A stretch of 64,000 nt of DNA from Lithobates sylvaticus (GCA_028564925.1 CM053028.1:444156022-444220021), one strand, 5' to 3'. Counted from the stretch's first letter, positions 11,621 to 24,126 are shown. Numbers and translations: made by a program. The notes: generated from the sequence alone by a model not told the origin.

Positions 11621-12333
11621 ACGCATTGGTGTTTTAAAATGCAAACTTTGGGACCATCATTTCCCTACTTGGCGAATTACAGTCCCAGAATGAGGTTAAA
11701 GTTATCTGATGTCTGCTTAGAGACGCATTAAATAGTAAAGCAAGAAAAGTCTTGATTTGGTAATTATGTACATATTGTACAGTATAGTACATATAACAAA
11801 ATACTAAAAATCACACAAAAACCTGGTATTTCACACTGACAATTTTAATTGAAATTGACTGAATAGGAAGATGATATTTAACACTGCAAAGAGGTCAGAT
11901 GCCTTTTCAACAAGCTGCTAGGAAATCTGTCTCAAAAACCTGTGTGATTAGGCTGTAATGGAAGCAGCCACTCTGACTTTGTGGCGCACACTAGTTGTTG
12001 GTTAACAGGGCTATACACCATTGTAATGAGTGATTGCAGAGGCCAGTACACGTGACTCGAGTCATAAATCTGCATTCATGAGAGTCTATTCACACAGGTG
12101 TCTTGCTTTAGAACACTATAGTCTCTATAAATGGTTATTTTGTTAAAAATGCTTCGGTCACAGTGGAACACCAGCAGATATATGGCCTTTAATGCTTTAG
12201 TATAACTAAGGGCTTTATCCTTCATCACCCCAACTGCAAGATCTCTGAGCCAGTGTTCCACACAAACATATGCCATGGACTTACAAAGGCATTTTTTCCC
12301 CCAAAAACTTTCTTTTACATTACTTTACCTTAA

Positions 12334-12744
12334 GGCGGATTTCACACTGGGGCGGTTTGCAGGCGCTATTGCCCTAAAAATAGCGCAATAAAAATAGCTG
12401 TTGCTGTGTCTCCAGTGTGAAAGCCCTGAGGGCTTTCACACTGGAGCGGTGCGCTAGCAGGACGGTAAAAAAAGTCCTGCTAGCTGCATCTTTGGAGCGG
12501 TGAAGGAGCGGTGTATTCACCGCTCCGATACCGCTCCTACCCATTGAAATCAATGGGAGACCGCGGGGATACCGCCGGCAAAGCGGAGGCTTTGCGGAGG
12601 TTTTTAACCCTTGTTCGGCCGCTAGCGGGGGTTAAAACCACCCTGCTAGTGGCAGCATACCGCGGGTAAAACGATGATAAAGCAGCGCTAAGTATAGCGC
12701 TGCTTTACCGTCTCCGCCCGCACCGCCCCAGTGTGAAGCCGGCC
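12334..12744. mobile_element. Harbinger-like MITE with TAA duplication
   Basis: GGCGGATTTCACACTGG faces CCCAGTGTGAAGCCGGCC, with TAA directly outside both ends (12331-12333, 12745-12747). The interior is GC-rich with GAGCGGTG repeats. A 3-bp TWA target duplication is the known mark of PIF/Harbinger elements. Confidence 0.75.
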
Positions 12745-12941
12745 TAAAGGTGAAATCAGTAAATATGGGACTGTTCTTGCTAAAGAGTAAGTGAGAGTGT
12801 GATAAAAGTGGAGCACTGCCAAATACCATGGCGTGGCGATTTTGTCACTGGAAGTCTTGAGTAGCATAAAAAGCCAAAACATGATTCTGCCCACAAGTAT
12901 CCATCCACAAAAGCATCACTGTGTATGGATTCTATCTTTAA

Positions 12942-13235
12942 GACCCCTTTCACACCGAGGTGCTCGAAAACTGCCCATAAAAACGACGGGCATTTTTGCG
13001 GCGTGCTTTTGTTTTTAAGGTCACGTGTCTAAAAAAATAAATAATAATTTGCGTCACTTTTGAAGCGCTTCCCATTCATTTTAAAGGACAATTAAGCTCT
13101 TCAAACACGCTGCCAGCAGGATTTTTTTTCACCGCCCCACCAGCGTACCCCTCAGTGTGAAGGCATCAATTGAAATGAACGGGAAGCAGTTTTCAGGTAT
13201 TTTTAGCGCAAAAGCGCCTCAGTGTGAAAGGTGTC
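12942..13235. mobile_element. Harbinger-like MITE with TAA duplication
   Basis: GACCCCTTTCACACCGAGG faces CCTCAGTGTGAAAGGTGTC, with TAA outside both ends (12939-12941, 13236-13238). It is only about 200 bp away from the copy at 12334-12744. Confidence 0.8.
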
Positions 13236-13584
13236 TAAGAGTAGACCTTGCTAAAAATGTCATAGTGTATATTGAATTGCAACTGAGCCTGTCATCAATG
13301 GGCTGAAACAACACAGCCACTGGCATTTTTTTTTATTCACAAAGTTTTTTTTTTTTTTTAGGAATGTAACAAACCCTTCTCATGTCACATTTTATACCTG
13401 TAACCCAATAGCAAGATAAGTGCAAGTGAAGAAAAGAACATGAAGGGCTGTGAGGCTATTTTTACAACGTGCAGTGGACAGAGCTTCTGTTGCAGATGAA
13501 ACAGCACAGTACAGTACACTTTTAGCTCAACTGCTTTCTTTTACTCCACATGGCCCCCTCCATGCTGCCTGTGTAAACAAAGCG

Positions 13585-13918
13585 TTAAAGGGTTAGTTCA
13601 CCTTTAGAGAAAAAAACAGAAATGAACACTGCACGCCCTTCCCCAACCCCACAGTGCCCACTGTACTCACCTCCAGGGATGCTAAACCGTCTGCACTCCC
13701 ACAGTCGGTCTAGCAGTCACAGGGATGATGCCGACAAAGCAGAATCGATCTGGTCCATCCCAGAAGCATCCCGATGAAGAAGACCTGGGATGGACCAGCT
13801 ACGGCAGTGGGTAAACAGAACCGCGTGTGTGCATGTGGTTGGGGGGGTTGGTTTTGGGTTGGGTGTCCTGTGTTAGTTCAGTGTTCATTTATTTTGTAAA
13901 GGTGAACTAACCCTTTAA
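13585..13918. mobile_element. TTAA element with perfect 22-bp terminal inverted repeats
   Basis: TTAAAGGGTTAGTTCACCTT(TA) at the left is exactly mirrored at the right. 334 bp, no coding capacity. The intact ends suggest it is one of the younger copies. Confidence 0.85.
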
Positions 13919-13920
13919 GA

Positions 13921-14221
13921 CAGTGGTCTCCAAACTGCAACCTGAGGGCCGGATGTGGCCCTTTGCTTGCCTTTACCTGGCCCTTGGGGCACTATTCCAC
14001 CAACTGATACCAATGATGGCGCACCATTCCCCCTACTGACACCAAAAATGGGGACAATTCTTCTCATTGATATCAACAAAGGTGCACTACTCCTCCCATT
14101 AAAACCAATGATGGGGAACTGCTTTCGGGGCATTTTCTACTCCCAGTGGCCACTGCCCAGCCTCCCTGAAGCCTGAAGGACTGAAAACTGTCCCCTTGCT
14201 TAGAATACTTGGAGACCCCTG
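13921..14221. mobile_element. Buster-type hAT MITE at the edge of a TTAA element
   Basis: CAGTGGTCTCCAAACTG faces CTTGGAGACCCCTG. Flanks CTTTAAGA and CTTTCAGA agree at 7 of 8 positions. Its left target overlaps the terminal TTAA of 13585-13918, so it landed later. Confidence 0.7.
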
Positions 14222-15223
14222 CTTTCAGACTTTTTTTTTTTTTTTTTTACACAGACAGCCTGGAGGGGTGAAAACAGTTGGTGAGCTATAGTTTTACCGC
14301 CCCTGACTGCTACGCCAAGTCTATATACAAACAGGTCTCGTTTGCCAGGCAGCAGCACCAAACACAGCTCAAGTCAATGTGGCCACGCTGCAACCATGAG
14401 CCAAATGCTTGGCTGTATTTCAATAAAAAAAAAAAAACCCCCTTTGAGTGGAGAAAATAAAAACAAAAAAGAAACACAGACATTCAGAAGTGAGCAGTAT
14501 TGCCTGCTGAATTACCTGGCAGCCACTGCTTTACCACCGTCTATAAAGCGATCCACCGCAGATTGCTTTTCTGAGTGGCAGTAGAGAGTATGGCCCATGT
14601 AAGCGTCAATATAACCAGTTGTGTACTTTGTGAACATAAGCATTCGTGACCATTAAAGAATGATTAAAAAGGTCATCCAGGAGCGTTTGGCTCCTGGATG
14701 AAGTATTTGGAGAGGTCAAATTCTGTAGCACAATCCCATAGCTGGGTATACAGCTCAATGGCAGCCTCGGAGGAGTAGCAGTGATGTATTAGTAAAATGC
14801 TCAAGATTTCTTTTGCGTCTTGTTTTTCTTAGTGGTATTACTTGGGGGATTCACAGTTCTCTAGCAATCTTTAGCAGCTGTGAATCCCCAATACTGGGAA
14901 ACAGATTAGTCAGCCAACAGAAAACAAATTCCAGCCAATAAGGAAAAGCAAAAATGAAGGAAGTTAAAGTGAAAGCAAGTAAAGTGAATTTTTACACAGT
15001 TGTCACAGCTGCTATCTATGGTTTGCTATGTAGGGATCACATAATAGAAAGAACTATAAAGATCATACAGCAACTTCTATGCACAGATACTGTTATAGAT
15101 TGGATAACAAGAGGAATTGCATGAGGTACTATAAATGAGAGATTAACAAAGGGAACTTCTAAAGGGTTAAAAAAATATATATATATTATATACACACACA
15201 TTGTTTATATACATACACATATA

Positions 15224-15772
15224 CATTCACTGATCAGCCATAACATTACGATCACTGACAGGTAAAGTGAACATTGAATATCTATTCAGTTCGATCCAAT
15301 AGAAGAGCTCTTCTAGCGCACATTGCTGAAACAGTTAATGCCGATTCCAGTAGAAAGGTGTCAGAAAACACAGTACATCGCAGCTTGTTGCGCATGGGGC
15401 TGCCATGCTATTCCATGTCCACAGCCAAAAACACCTATAATGCTCACGTAAGCATCAGAACTTGACTGTAGAGCAATGGACCAAGGTGGCCAAAGTCAGA
15501 TTTCACATTTTCTTGTACATCATGTGGATAGTCGGGTGGGTGTGCACTGCTTACCTGAGGAAGAGATGGCAACCAGGTTGTACTAAGGGTAGAAGGCAAG
15601 CCAGCGGAGGCTTGAAGGATCTATTATTGATGGCTTGGTGCCAGATACCACAGCATACTTTCAGAGGTCTAGTGGAGCCCATGCTTTGATGAGTCAGGGC
15701 TGTATTGGCAGCAAAATGGGGGACCTACTCAATATTAGGTGAGTGGTGAAAAAGTTAGGGCTGATCGGAGTG
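15224..15772 (+). mobile_element. Tc1-like element shortened by internal deletions
   Basis: Left end CACTGATCAGCCATAACATT and right end TAGGGCTGATCGGAGTG are inverted. In between are transposase pieces in the right order (CATCGCAGCTTGTTGCGCAT, TACCTGAGGAAGAGATGGCA, TGGTGCCAGATACCACAGCA) but only 549 bp of the usual roughly 1.6 kb. At least two internal stretches are missing, so it could only have moved with outside transposase. Confidence 0.8.
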
Positions 15773-16363
15773 TGTGTATATGTGTACACACACACACACA
15801 TTTTCTTAAGTGGGTAAGCAAACTACATGTCATTTACTACCACTCATGTATAAGCTAAAGTACTCTTTTCTGTAGATTGTCTGACACAGAAAAAGCCTGC
15901 AGTTCGGGTCCTTGTTCACAAACCACTACAATTCATCCATTCAGTACTGGATGTAGACAACTTTTGACAGATTTTATCAGTTCATGTCCCTAGCTGCTCT
16001 TTTCATTGTACACATTGTACTGTATTTCTCTTGAAACAGAGAAAGACAGCAAATGTCACCTACTGATAGAGATGACCAGAGGATCACTAATTGTTCAATA
16101 CAATAAGACTCCAAGGGCACAAATCACTTCTTGCTACCGATATGGGGCACAAGGGTTTCCCATTTTCTTTTTTTTAGCCTTCTACTAAACAGCACAAATG
16201 TGACATACATATTTATTAACAACAAAATAAAGCAACAAACACAATAATAGACAGCAAACAAGATGCAGAAGCACAGAGTGTGATGGAGAGGACATCACCT
16301 TGCTTATTAGCTATATAGTGCAATGATTCTCCTATGCATACTGCAGTATAGAGGAAAGACTAC

Positions 16364-16483
16364 CTGTACTTAAGGGCTGGGAGGGTGTCTGACTCGCTGG
16401 GGCAAACGCTCCAAAACTACTCGTGCCACTAGATTGTCCGAATGCATCAAAGTTTGCAAAGTCTGCATGGGCAGAATTGGGAG
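16364..16483 (-). CDS. AGFG1: AGFG1 exon: FG-repeat segment
   Basis: The 120-nt exon, phase 1 at both ends, encodes APNSAHADFANFDAFGQSSG then TSSFGAFAPASQTPSQPLST. It contains two FG motifs (FGQ and FGAF) and the DFANFDAF repeat, and corresponds to human NSANADFANFDAFGQSSG and the following segment. The acceptor is CCACAATTTGCAG and the donor is ACAG|GTAGTC. The donor lacks the usual A at +4, so it may be of moderate strength, which fits an alternatively spliced exon following it. Low-complexity Ser/Pro/Gln composition is normal for the FG region. The exon joins in frame either to the cassette exon at 4727-4795 or directly to 2711-2893. Confidence 0.95.
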
Positions 16484-17076
16484 CTGCAAATTGTGGAGAA
16501 CAGAAGGAAGAAAGCAAAACAAAAAAAAGGTGTTAATGAAGATGAGCAATATGGTAACAAAAAAAAACAGATAAATGGTTAAAACCAAAAAAAAATTAAA
16601 AAATACTTGTCAGCTAAACATACACACAGCTAAAAATAAAAAGAATGATGTGACATGGCCTGACTTGTTCTGTCCTGCAGAAAATGACTGTCAATCATGG
16701 ATTCTCACATAAGCTGGTTACACTCACCTTGCCATCATTTGTATGGTCCCCAATAGTGACAGCCAGGATCACATAGACAAGCTTTACTGAGCAGCAGAAT
16801 TTTTATTTCACACACAAAAACATCCTTTACGCTCACCAAATGCCATTTAATGAGTTTGATCTAAGATTTGTATTACCGCTAGCAATAAGATAGTCTCAGT
16901 GCAGTATAAGAAAATGCAATTTTAGTGTAATTTCTGTGGGCAATAGTTTCCAATTCAGACCTCTAAACAAGGCCTAAACAATCTACAACCAATCCTGTGG
17001 AAAAGAAAAACAAAACAAAACAAAACACATGCAGTTGTCTTAAAGTGGGGAAAAAAAAGCCCAAGTCTAATTATTC

Positions 17077-17523
17077 TTAAAGTGGAAGTAACGTTCCATC
17101 TCTTGCTTTGACCTATAGGGTAAGCCTATAATAAGGCTTACTTATAGGTAGTGTAAACATCTCCTAAACCTGCATTGTTTAGGATATAGATGCAGCCAGT
17201 GACATCACTGGTGCATCCTCTCTGAAGGAACGGGCACCTGTGCTGTTTCTTCAGAGCCCTGTGCTGGGAACGGCGGCTCCCTCGCACATGCGCAGGAGTG
17301 ACGTCATTGTGGCTCTGGCCAGTCCCAGAGTTGGAGCCTGAAAACCCGAAAGCAAGACAAGTGAAGATGAGAGCGCCTGCAATGCTGACATCTTGGCGCT
17401 GGAAGAGCTCAGTTTTAAGGCAAGTTTAACATAATGTGCATACAAGCCATTATGACATTACCTTACGGGTGTGCAAAAAAAAAAAAAAAATTAATAATTT
17501 CCAGAGGCGTACAACCGCTTTAA
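17077..17523. mobile_element. TTAA element, 447 bp
   Basis: TTAAAGTGGAAGTAACGTTC at the left, GGCGTACAACCGCTTTAA at the right. It shares the TAAGCCTATAATAAGGCTTA palindrome with 1287-1607. Confidence 0.75.
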
Positions 17524-17745
17524 AAATGTTCCCTCCCTCCTCCTCCTACCCATCCTGCTTCACCTGGATAAAAAAAAAAAAGATCTGTATACTTACCCAT
17601 TTACAATCCGATCAGGTCGCAAAATCCAACAGCTCTGGATCCCCTCTGGTAAACAGGATAGGTAGGAATAAGGGGAGGGACAATTTTAAAGTGGAACTTT
17701 ACACATACCTTGATAAAAAATAATGTTCTTTAGCAAGGAATACAC

Positions 17746-18055
17746 ATAACCACTTCAGCCCTGAAAGGATTTGCCCCTTTAATGACCAGGCCATTTTTTG
17801 CGATACGCCACTGTGACGCTTTAACTGACAATTGCGTGGTGGTGCGACGATGTGGCCAAACAAAATTTCCCACAAATAGAGCTTTCTATTGGTGATAGAT
17901 TTTATATATATATATATACTAAATTATAGATCAGTTTAGGCTGATCTATATTGTTCTACATATTTTTGGTAAATAAAAATCCCAATAGGCATGTAGTGAT
18001 TGGTTTGCACAAAAGTTATCGCGTCTACAAACTAGGGGATAGAATATGTCACAAC
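17746..18055 (+). mobile_element. Left part of a TTAACCACTT-type element
   Basis: ATAACCACTTCAGCCCTGAA, then CACTGTGACGCTTTAACTGA and AATAGAGCTTTCTATTGG, as in 5993-6977. It breaks off where a Tc1 fragment begins. Confidence 0.7.
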
Positions 18056-18056
18056 A

Positions 18057-18310
18057 GAGACATTACCAAGAACCCTCCAAAATTGGTTAAAAAAAAGAAG
18101 AAAACTGGTCAGAGAGGCTGCCAAGAGGCCTACCGCAACATTAAAGGAGCTGCAGGAATATCTGGCAAGTACTGGCTGTGTGGTACATGTGACAACAATC
18201 TCCTGTATTCTTCATATGTCTGGAGGCCTTTTCTTACGAAGAAAAATAACCAAGTCCGGCTAAATTTTGCAAAAACACATCTGAAGTCTCCCAAAAGCAT
18301 GGCGAGATCA
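18057..18310 (+). mobile_element. Tc1 fragment, transposase N-terminal (DNA-binding) part
   Basis: One frame reads TGQRGCQEAYRNIKGAAGIS and GKYWLCGTC, the same as the minus-strand Tc1 at 29525-31035 (QGGCQEAYSNIKGAAGISGK). This is the segment between the helix-turn-helix and the DDE domain. No ends are seen. Confidence 0.75.
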
Positions 18311-19204
18311 GCTTAGGGTGCCCGGGCAGCGTGGGCTCCCTGGACAGGTAAGTGTCCTTTTATATTAAAAGTCAGCAGACAGTATTTATTTATTTCTCCC
18401 CCTGGGCTGGAACTCCTCTTTAGTCCTTAGACTGAACTACCAGTTTAAAAATAGTTACAGTTAGGCTTTTTTTCCCCACTTTAAAGAATATCTAAACCCA
18501 GAGAATATAAATTTAACATATTGCAGCTTACTAGTCTTTAGAAATGGTGGATACATTAATATTTTATTTTTCACAAAATTAGCATATACTGAAAATACAT
18601 GTTGAGCTTGTCAGAAATGCAGTGTCCTGGTCACATCCTCTAAACTGAAAGCACATTTTCTTCCTTTAAAGCTACCAACTGTCTCCAAGACCAAGAATTG
18701 AGTAATCACATAACCACTGATCGGTCTCAGTCTTCCTGGAGAAGAGAGCAGTGACCGTCAGTCACTGGTATCTGCTCTGCCCCTCCAACGCTCACTGGAG
18801 CACGGAGTTGAAAATGGGGCAGCCACAGCTGGCTTCGCCAACTAAGTCAGGCAGCTGGGTGGATCCTGGTCAGGATTCTTCCAGAGCCCCGAGAAACTCT
18901 TTGGTGTAATGCCAACCGCAGGCTTTAGCTGGCTGTTAGCGGATTCTGGGTCACAGGAGAGCAAAAGTGCACTCCTGTGACCCAGAAGAGAACTATGGCC
19001 ACAAAAGTAACTCCTTTTGTTGAGGGGGGGGGGGGGAACTCCGGTGATCCGTGCACATTGCAGGGATTTTAAAAAACTTTGTAGCATATTTCTACCATTT
19101 GTTGCTGTGAAGAAATAGCTAAATGATTGACCAGACTGATCGCATACACATTCTGAAAGGGAGGGTCTCATTCATTAGTCGGCTGATGCAATTTGTTCTA
19201 ATAA

Positions 19205-19570
19205 GAAAAGCTGCAGTGTTTGCATCCCTTTAGAAGGGATTAAACTGTTGAGAGTATCCAAAACCTACATTTTTTTTTTTTTTTTACAGGGGGGGCCTAC
19301 AATCTGACTTTAGTGCAGACTTCTGGGAAAATCAGTGAGCCAATCACACAAGCCATAAATGACATTTTTGGATGTGTTCTATACACCAACTGTGTACAGA
19401 ACACCTCCAGGTTGCCATATTGCATTGAATTTTATAGAAAATTACAGTCATGGAGATTGAAAAGGAAATGCATTTTTTAAAACCATTAAATTAGAACATG
19501 GCTTGTGTAGCAAATGTATAGTCTATATTTTTTATTTGCGAATTGTATTTTCTCACGAAAGTGGAGTTGA
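19205..19570 (+). repeat. Dispersed repeat, also at 58735-59175 inverted
   Basis: Contains TGCATCCCTTTAGA and GTGCAGACTTCTGGGAAAAT followed by CAGTGAGCCAATCACACAAG, then GTGTACAGAACACCTCCAG. The same order is found on the opposite strand at 58735-59175. Family unknown. Confidence 0.65.
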
Positions 19571-20186
19571 TCTTTAAGTCCTCAGTAAAGAATCTCTCCC
19601 GCAGGACTGCATGCTCCCTCGCTGGCGTTTCCGTCTTCACTCAGCCTTCTTCCCAGTTCAGCATCTTTCACCACCTTGGGCAGATCCATAATGACGCAAC
19701 CCTTGCGTCACTGCTGCGGCAAGGCTGCAGCAGTTAAATCATTCTGGAACCAAGGCATGGCAAGAATGTACACTGATCTGTGCCTGTGTGGCTCATTGTA
19801 TATTTAAAAGAAACACTGCTGGCAGGCATTAGATAAACTTTCACTGAGTAAGGGGCATACAGAGTCTTCTGCAATAAAGCCTTTCTTCCAGCAATGATAC
19901 AATAATAGGCTGAAGTTATGTTTTATGCATACTATAGCTACCAGTGCTCAGGGGCAGACAGACACAACATGGCTCAAAAGGGACTACTAATTATATTAAA
20001 TTAGGGAAGACAGAGACATCATACATATACAGATTGTCTGGTTTAAGCAAACAGATAATCTGTATATTAGCAGCCCTGGTAGTTTCGGAATCCATGATAA
20101 AGTAATTAAACAGTATATTTATTTAGATAACTAAATAGCTCTGTAACAGAAAACTAAAGAATAGATTTTAGGTAAACAGGAGTTCT

Positions 20187-20702
20187 TTAACCACTTGAAG
20201 ACCTTGGTCTACTATGTGGGCCCTGGAGGACAGAGAAGTCTCTACCTTGTCAACCTTTTTGCCTCAGATGAACCATTGAAATAACTTTTCGGTCTCAGTG
20301 AACACCTGCTAGATTAGTCCAAAGGGGTTCATTAGGAAGACACCACTTACATTGGTGGTCAGTGGGAAGCATGCCTCCCTTACAGTGATGGTTGGAATGC
20401 CACATTTAGTCTGCCTAAAAGACTAAAGATGGGGATATTATACCAAAAAGTGAAAAATAATGTTTTTATTTTCAAAATTGACAGTCTTTTTTTTGTTTGT
20501 AGCGCAAAAACAAAAAAAATGCAGAGGTGATCAAATACCACCAAAAGAAAGCTCTATTTGTGGAAAAAAAAAAGGACATCAATTTTGTTTTGGTACAACG
20601 TCGCACGACCACGCAATTGTCAGTTAAAGTGACGCAGTGCCGCAATGTAAAAAATGGCCTGGTCATTAATGGGGCAAATCCTTCTGGTCCTTAAGTGGTT
20701 AA
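20187..20702 (-). mobile_element. TTAACCACTT-type element, reversed and shortened
   Basis: Both ends show TTAA next to CCACTT/AAGTGG. Read on the minus strand it follows 5993-6977 through AACTGACAATTGCGTGG and AATAGAGCTTTCTTTTGGTG, then departs. 516 bp. Confidence 0.75.
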
Positions 20703-22117
20703 TACCACTTTATCCAACCTCCCAAGCTAAAGATGGCCATATATGGCTCAAATTTTGGTGGATCCCTACTAAAATCAGCAGAAACTTGAGCTAGCTCCAC
20801 AAAATTTAACTAATTGGGTGGAGAGGAAAACTGTCAACTGAATGGTAACTGCATCCAATCAGATTTGGGTATTTAGACACTGGTGCTGAATACAAAAAAA
20901 AAAAAATCGACAAGAAAGATTCCTCTACCTACGCTAAACCGGCATCTATTGATTTTTCTTGTATGCCTCGCAGAGCTTAACTAGAGAAAATTTAAATGCC
21001 ATGGTTAGGTTTAGTATGTGCAATCTCAAGTAGTAAAAACAGTAAAATAAATAAATGTGTGCTGTGTGTCTCACAAGATATGACTAAGATTTGGTAAAAT
21101 GGCACAAGATAATAGGGTGAGAGAAAGCACTAACACATTATAAACAAAGATGTGTAAGTTAACATTCAATATACATTTAAGAAAACAGACCGAGAAATCA
21201 CATGAAATTAAAAAATAAAAATAAAACCCACGTTCTATTCTCCCTAGAAACTGGCCACCATCCAGACAAGGATCTGACACCGCTGCTTCAGATATCCTGA
21301 ATTATGCAGCAATTCCTTACATTATTAAACCTGTTCTTGACCCAAAAGAAAAACTAGACATTATGCCTTAGAACTACAGCTAAATCACCTCTAAGTGGTG
21401 TGTGACTTACATCGGCCAATAAATAGTGTTACAGTATTTTAGCATCGCTCCTGGTCTGAAAAACAAAACCTGCCTATAAAATTGAACCTATAAATACAAA
21501 AATGAAAAATTTTCATTGATACCACAGCTAAAGAATAGACTACACCTCACATTTCTGCTATTTCTTCTACCTTATTAATATATATCTATATATTTGTGTA
21601 TTTAACTATATGACTGCTGTTTTGCTTAAAAAAAAACATACAAATTCAAACCAAATAAGCAATGCCACATTTATAAAAAAGGTCATCCAAACTAACAAAC
21701 TGCCCAAGATAAAACATCCGAACAAGAAATTCAATTACTGTACACTAAACCTCTAACTTTTTTGCAGCTCGAGCAATTTGAATTTTTTTGCCACAGTTTT
21801 GGCCATAAGATTACTTAAAAATCTGAAAACATTTTTGACAAGCAGAAGGCCTGTAAATTTAACAGTTAATAGTTGCAAAATGTCGTAAGAAAATTGCACA
21901 ACCTATATTTTCAGGAAAAAATTCAATAAAACGTAATTTAATGCACACAAAGTATAACCCAAAATTTTTATGCAAAAATATTAAAAAAAAGGAGGAGATT
22001 GTCATATAAATACAAAAAATATCAAATCTAAAAACTGTGAAATGGTGACAAAACTAGGATATCCCATACTGTCCATAGGCAATGCATTACGAATCTTTAC
22101 AGCTCTTTAGTTTACAG

Positions 22118-22600
22118 TTAAAGTGTCACTAAACCCACATCATAAAAAAACTATGAATAAATGGTGCATTACATGCTGTTCATACTTAGTCACTATGAGA
22201 TTTGTTTTCTGTATTCTGCAAAAAAAAAAAAAAAACCCTGGTTGATCCTGCTGTTCTCCATCTCCCCCTTCTGTCCATGTCTCCAACTCGGCTAGGGATT
22301 TTGAAGCTGCAGTGGCAACTCTGCACATGCTCCGTTTTCTGTGAGTTTCTACGCCAAAAATCCCCCCCCCCCCCATCACATCTGAGCAGCCCATGTGACT
22401 ATAGAGTCACACATGTGGGTGAATACATAGTCGTAAATGACAGTGCAGAGAAAGGAGGCGAGATTAGGCACTGTGCCAACCGCCGGCCACCCAGAAACAG
22501 TTTCTTATAGTCCAAGGCTTCCAGGAGAAATGGGAGAATTAGAGCACCCAGATCCCTTCCTTAATATAAAAGCTATTGCTAGTCTGTATTAAAGCCAGAA
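22118..22600. repeat. TTAAAGTGTCACTAAACCC repeat
   Basis: Same block order as 11043-11620: TTAAAGTG, CTAAACCC, A tract, TTGATCCTG, CTCCCCCTT, GCACATGCTC. The right limit is uncertain. Confidence 0.45.
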
Positions 22601-23159
22601 GTCCGCAAATAAAATTAAAAAACAAGTTGAGCAATGCAAGCCTGGTCAGACTTTGCTATAGGAATACAACTGTTTAAAAAGAACAATACAATATATGACC
22701 GTTTCCAGCTTCTTTAAATTATGCTTTTTTTGCAGAAATTTGTAGTGCCAGTCATTTTGGTACAACACTTTTTGTACTGCTCCTCTAGAAGTGATAACTA
22801 TAATTCTTACTTAAAAAGGTAACCTCTGAAAGTCAAGCTTTACCTCTATTAAACTGACAAAGCAAACACTTAACCTAAACCTAACCCCCGTAACACTAAC
22901 ACTAAACCAATTGAGTTGATAAATGTCAAACAGACAGATAAATACCATCATGGCAAAATACTTGGCATAAACCCTGTAGAAAATGTAATGTGATAGAAGC
23001 CTCCATTTAAAAAAGGGTCATATTACTGATACTAAAAAACATGTGGCAATATTAAATAGTCCAGATACTACAATAAATCAGTGTATAGAAAACATTCCTT
23101 GACCAATAGTAACACTGGTGATTCATATTCTCAAAAAAAGAATCAATTATGCCACATAC

Positions 23160-23355
23160 CTGTGTGACTGTTGAAGTTCGCAAAATTGGCAAAGTTTGCA
23201 GTGGAAACTGTCTGAGGCGCAGGCGTAGCGAAGATGTCTCCTCCAAGGTCACTCAGAAGGTCAAACTGCTTCTTCTCTTGAAGATGATGGTGATGATGAT
23301 GAGGATGAAGATGCTGCTGTTGCTGGGGCACCTGATTACGAGCCACAACAGGAGA
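23160..23355 (-). CDS. AGFG1: AGFG1 exon: start of FG region with Gln/His insert
   Basis: The 196-nt exon begins in phase 0 with SPVVARNQVP and ends after one base of an Ala codon. Acceptor is CGTTTTCAG and donor is ACAG|GTATGT. After the start come QQQQHLHPHHHHHHLQ and then EKKQFDLLSDLGGDIFATP and TANFANFANFNSHT. The second half matches human closely. The Gln/His tract replaces a short GQQQ in human as I remember it, a gain of roughly a dozen residues, built from CAG/CAT/CAC codons. NFANFANF are repeated Asn-x-Phe motifs typical of this protein. An alternative acceptor could in principle trim the start of this exon, as human isoforms differ slightly here. Confidence 0.95.
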
Positions 23356-23764
23356 CTGAAAACGAGACCTCTATTAGCTGAACATAAAAATTCCATATAA
23401 ACATTTAAGCCGTATTCTTACTGGAGACACATCAGAGGGAACTGCAAAGCTCCACTGAAACTCGGACAGATAAGTAGTGCTTTAGCAAACTGCCTTAAAA
23501 GTCGATGTAAACCCGATTCATGAATTTTGAGCTGGGCACATACAGTATCTCACAAAAGTACGTACACCCCTAACATTTCTGTAAATATTTTATTATATCT
23601 TTTCATGTGACAACACTGAAGAAATGACATTTTGCTACAATGTAAAAGTAGTGAGTGTACAGCTTGTATAACAGTGTAAATTTGCTGTCCCCTCAAAATA
23701 ACTTAACACACTACTTAGCCATTATTGTCTAAACCGCTGGCAACAAGAGTGAGTACATCCCTAA

Positions 23765-24126
23765 GACCCCTTTCACACTGAGGCAGTTTTCAGGCGTTTT
23801 AACGCTAGAAATAGCGCCTTAAAACTGCCTCCCATACCACCAGAGTGTGAAAGCCTGAGTGCTTTCACACTTAGCCGAGGAGCTTGCCGGACATTGGAAA
23901 AAGTCCTGCAAGCAGCATCTGTGAGGCGGTTAGGGAGCGATGTATACAGCGCTCCCAAAACACCCCTGTCTATTGAAATGAAAGGGAAGTACTTCCGAAG
24001 CGCCTGAAAAACGATGTGGAAGCGGCACAACACAGCCGTTTTTACCCCCTTTCTTTGGGGTTAATAGCGCCCCACGAGCGGCGCTTATCCGCTAACACAT
24101 GGGCGGGCCCCAGTGTGAAAGGGGTC
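23765..24126. mobile_element. Harbinger-like MITE inside Tc1 left end
   Basis: GACCCCTTTCACACTGAGG faces CCCAGTGTGAAAGGGGTC. Flanks are TAA and CAA, a slightly mutated 3-bp duplication. The Tc1 terminal repeat resumes on both sides. Confidence 0.8.

Larger units (their letters stand above)
4796..16363 (-). other. AGFG1: AGFG1 intron upstream of cassette exon
   Basis: An 11.6-kb intron. Repeat blocks are listed separately at 5960-7810, 8529-8813, 10476-10676, 11043-11620, 12334-13235, 13585-14221 and 15224-15772. The stretches 4796-5959, 9800-10435, 11620-12330 and 14230-15220 show nothing I can name apart from a small hairpin at about 14845-14888 (GGGGATTCACAG facing CTGTGAATCCCC). Confidence 0.75.
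16484..23159 (-). other. AGFG1: AGFG1 intron between the two FG-region exons
   Basis: A 6.7-kb intron with TTAA elements at 17077-17523 and 20187-20702, a broken TTAA element plus Tc1 fragment at 17746-18310, and repeat blocks at 19205-19570 and 22118-22600. Segments 16484-17076, 18310-19200, 19570-20186 and 20703-22117 show no recognised element. Confidence 0.75.

Noticed and set aside
15549-15570. CTGAGGAAGAG, core-like start of a hammerhead module
   Set aside because: It is part of the Tc1 transposase sequence (TTACCTGAGGAAGAGATGGC) and no stem or GAAAC follows.
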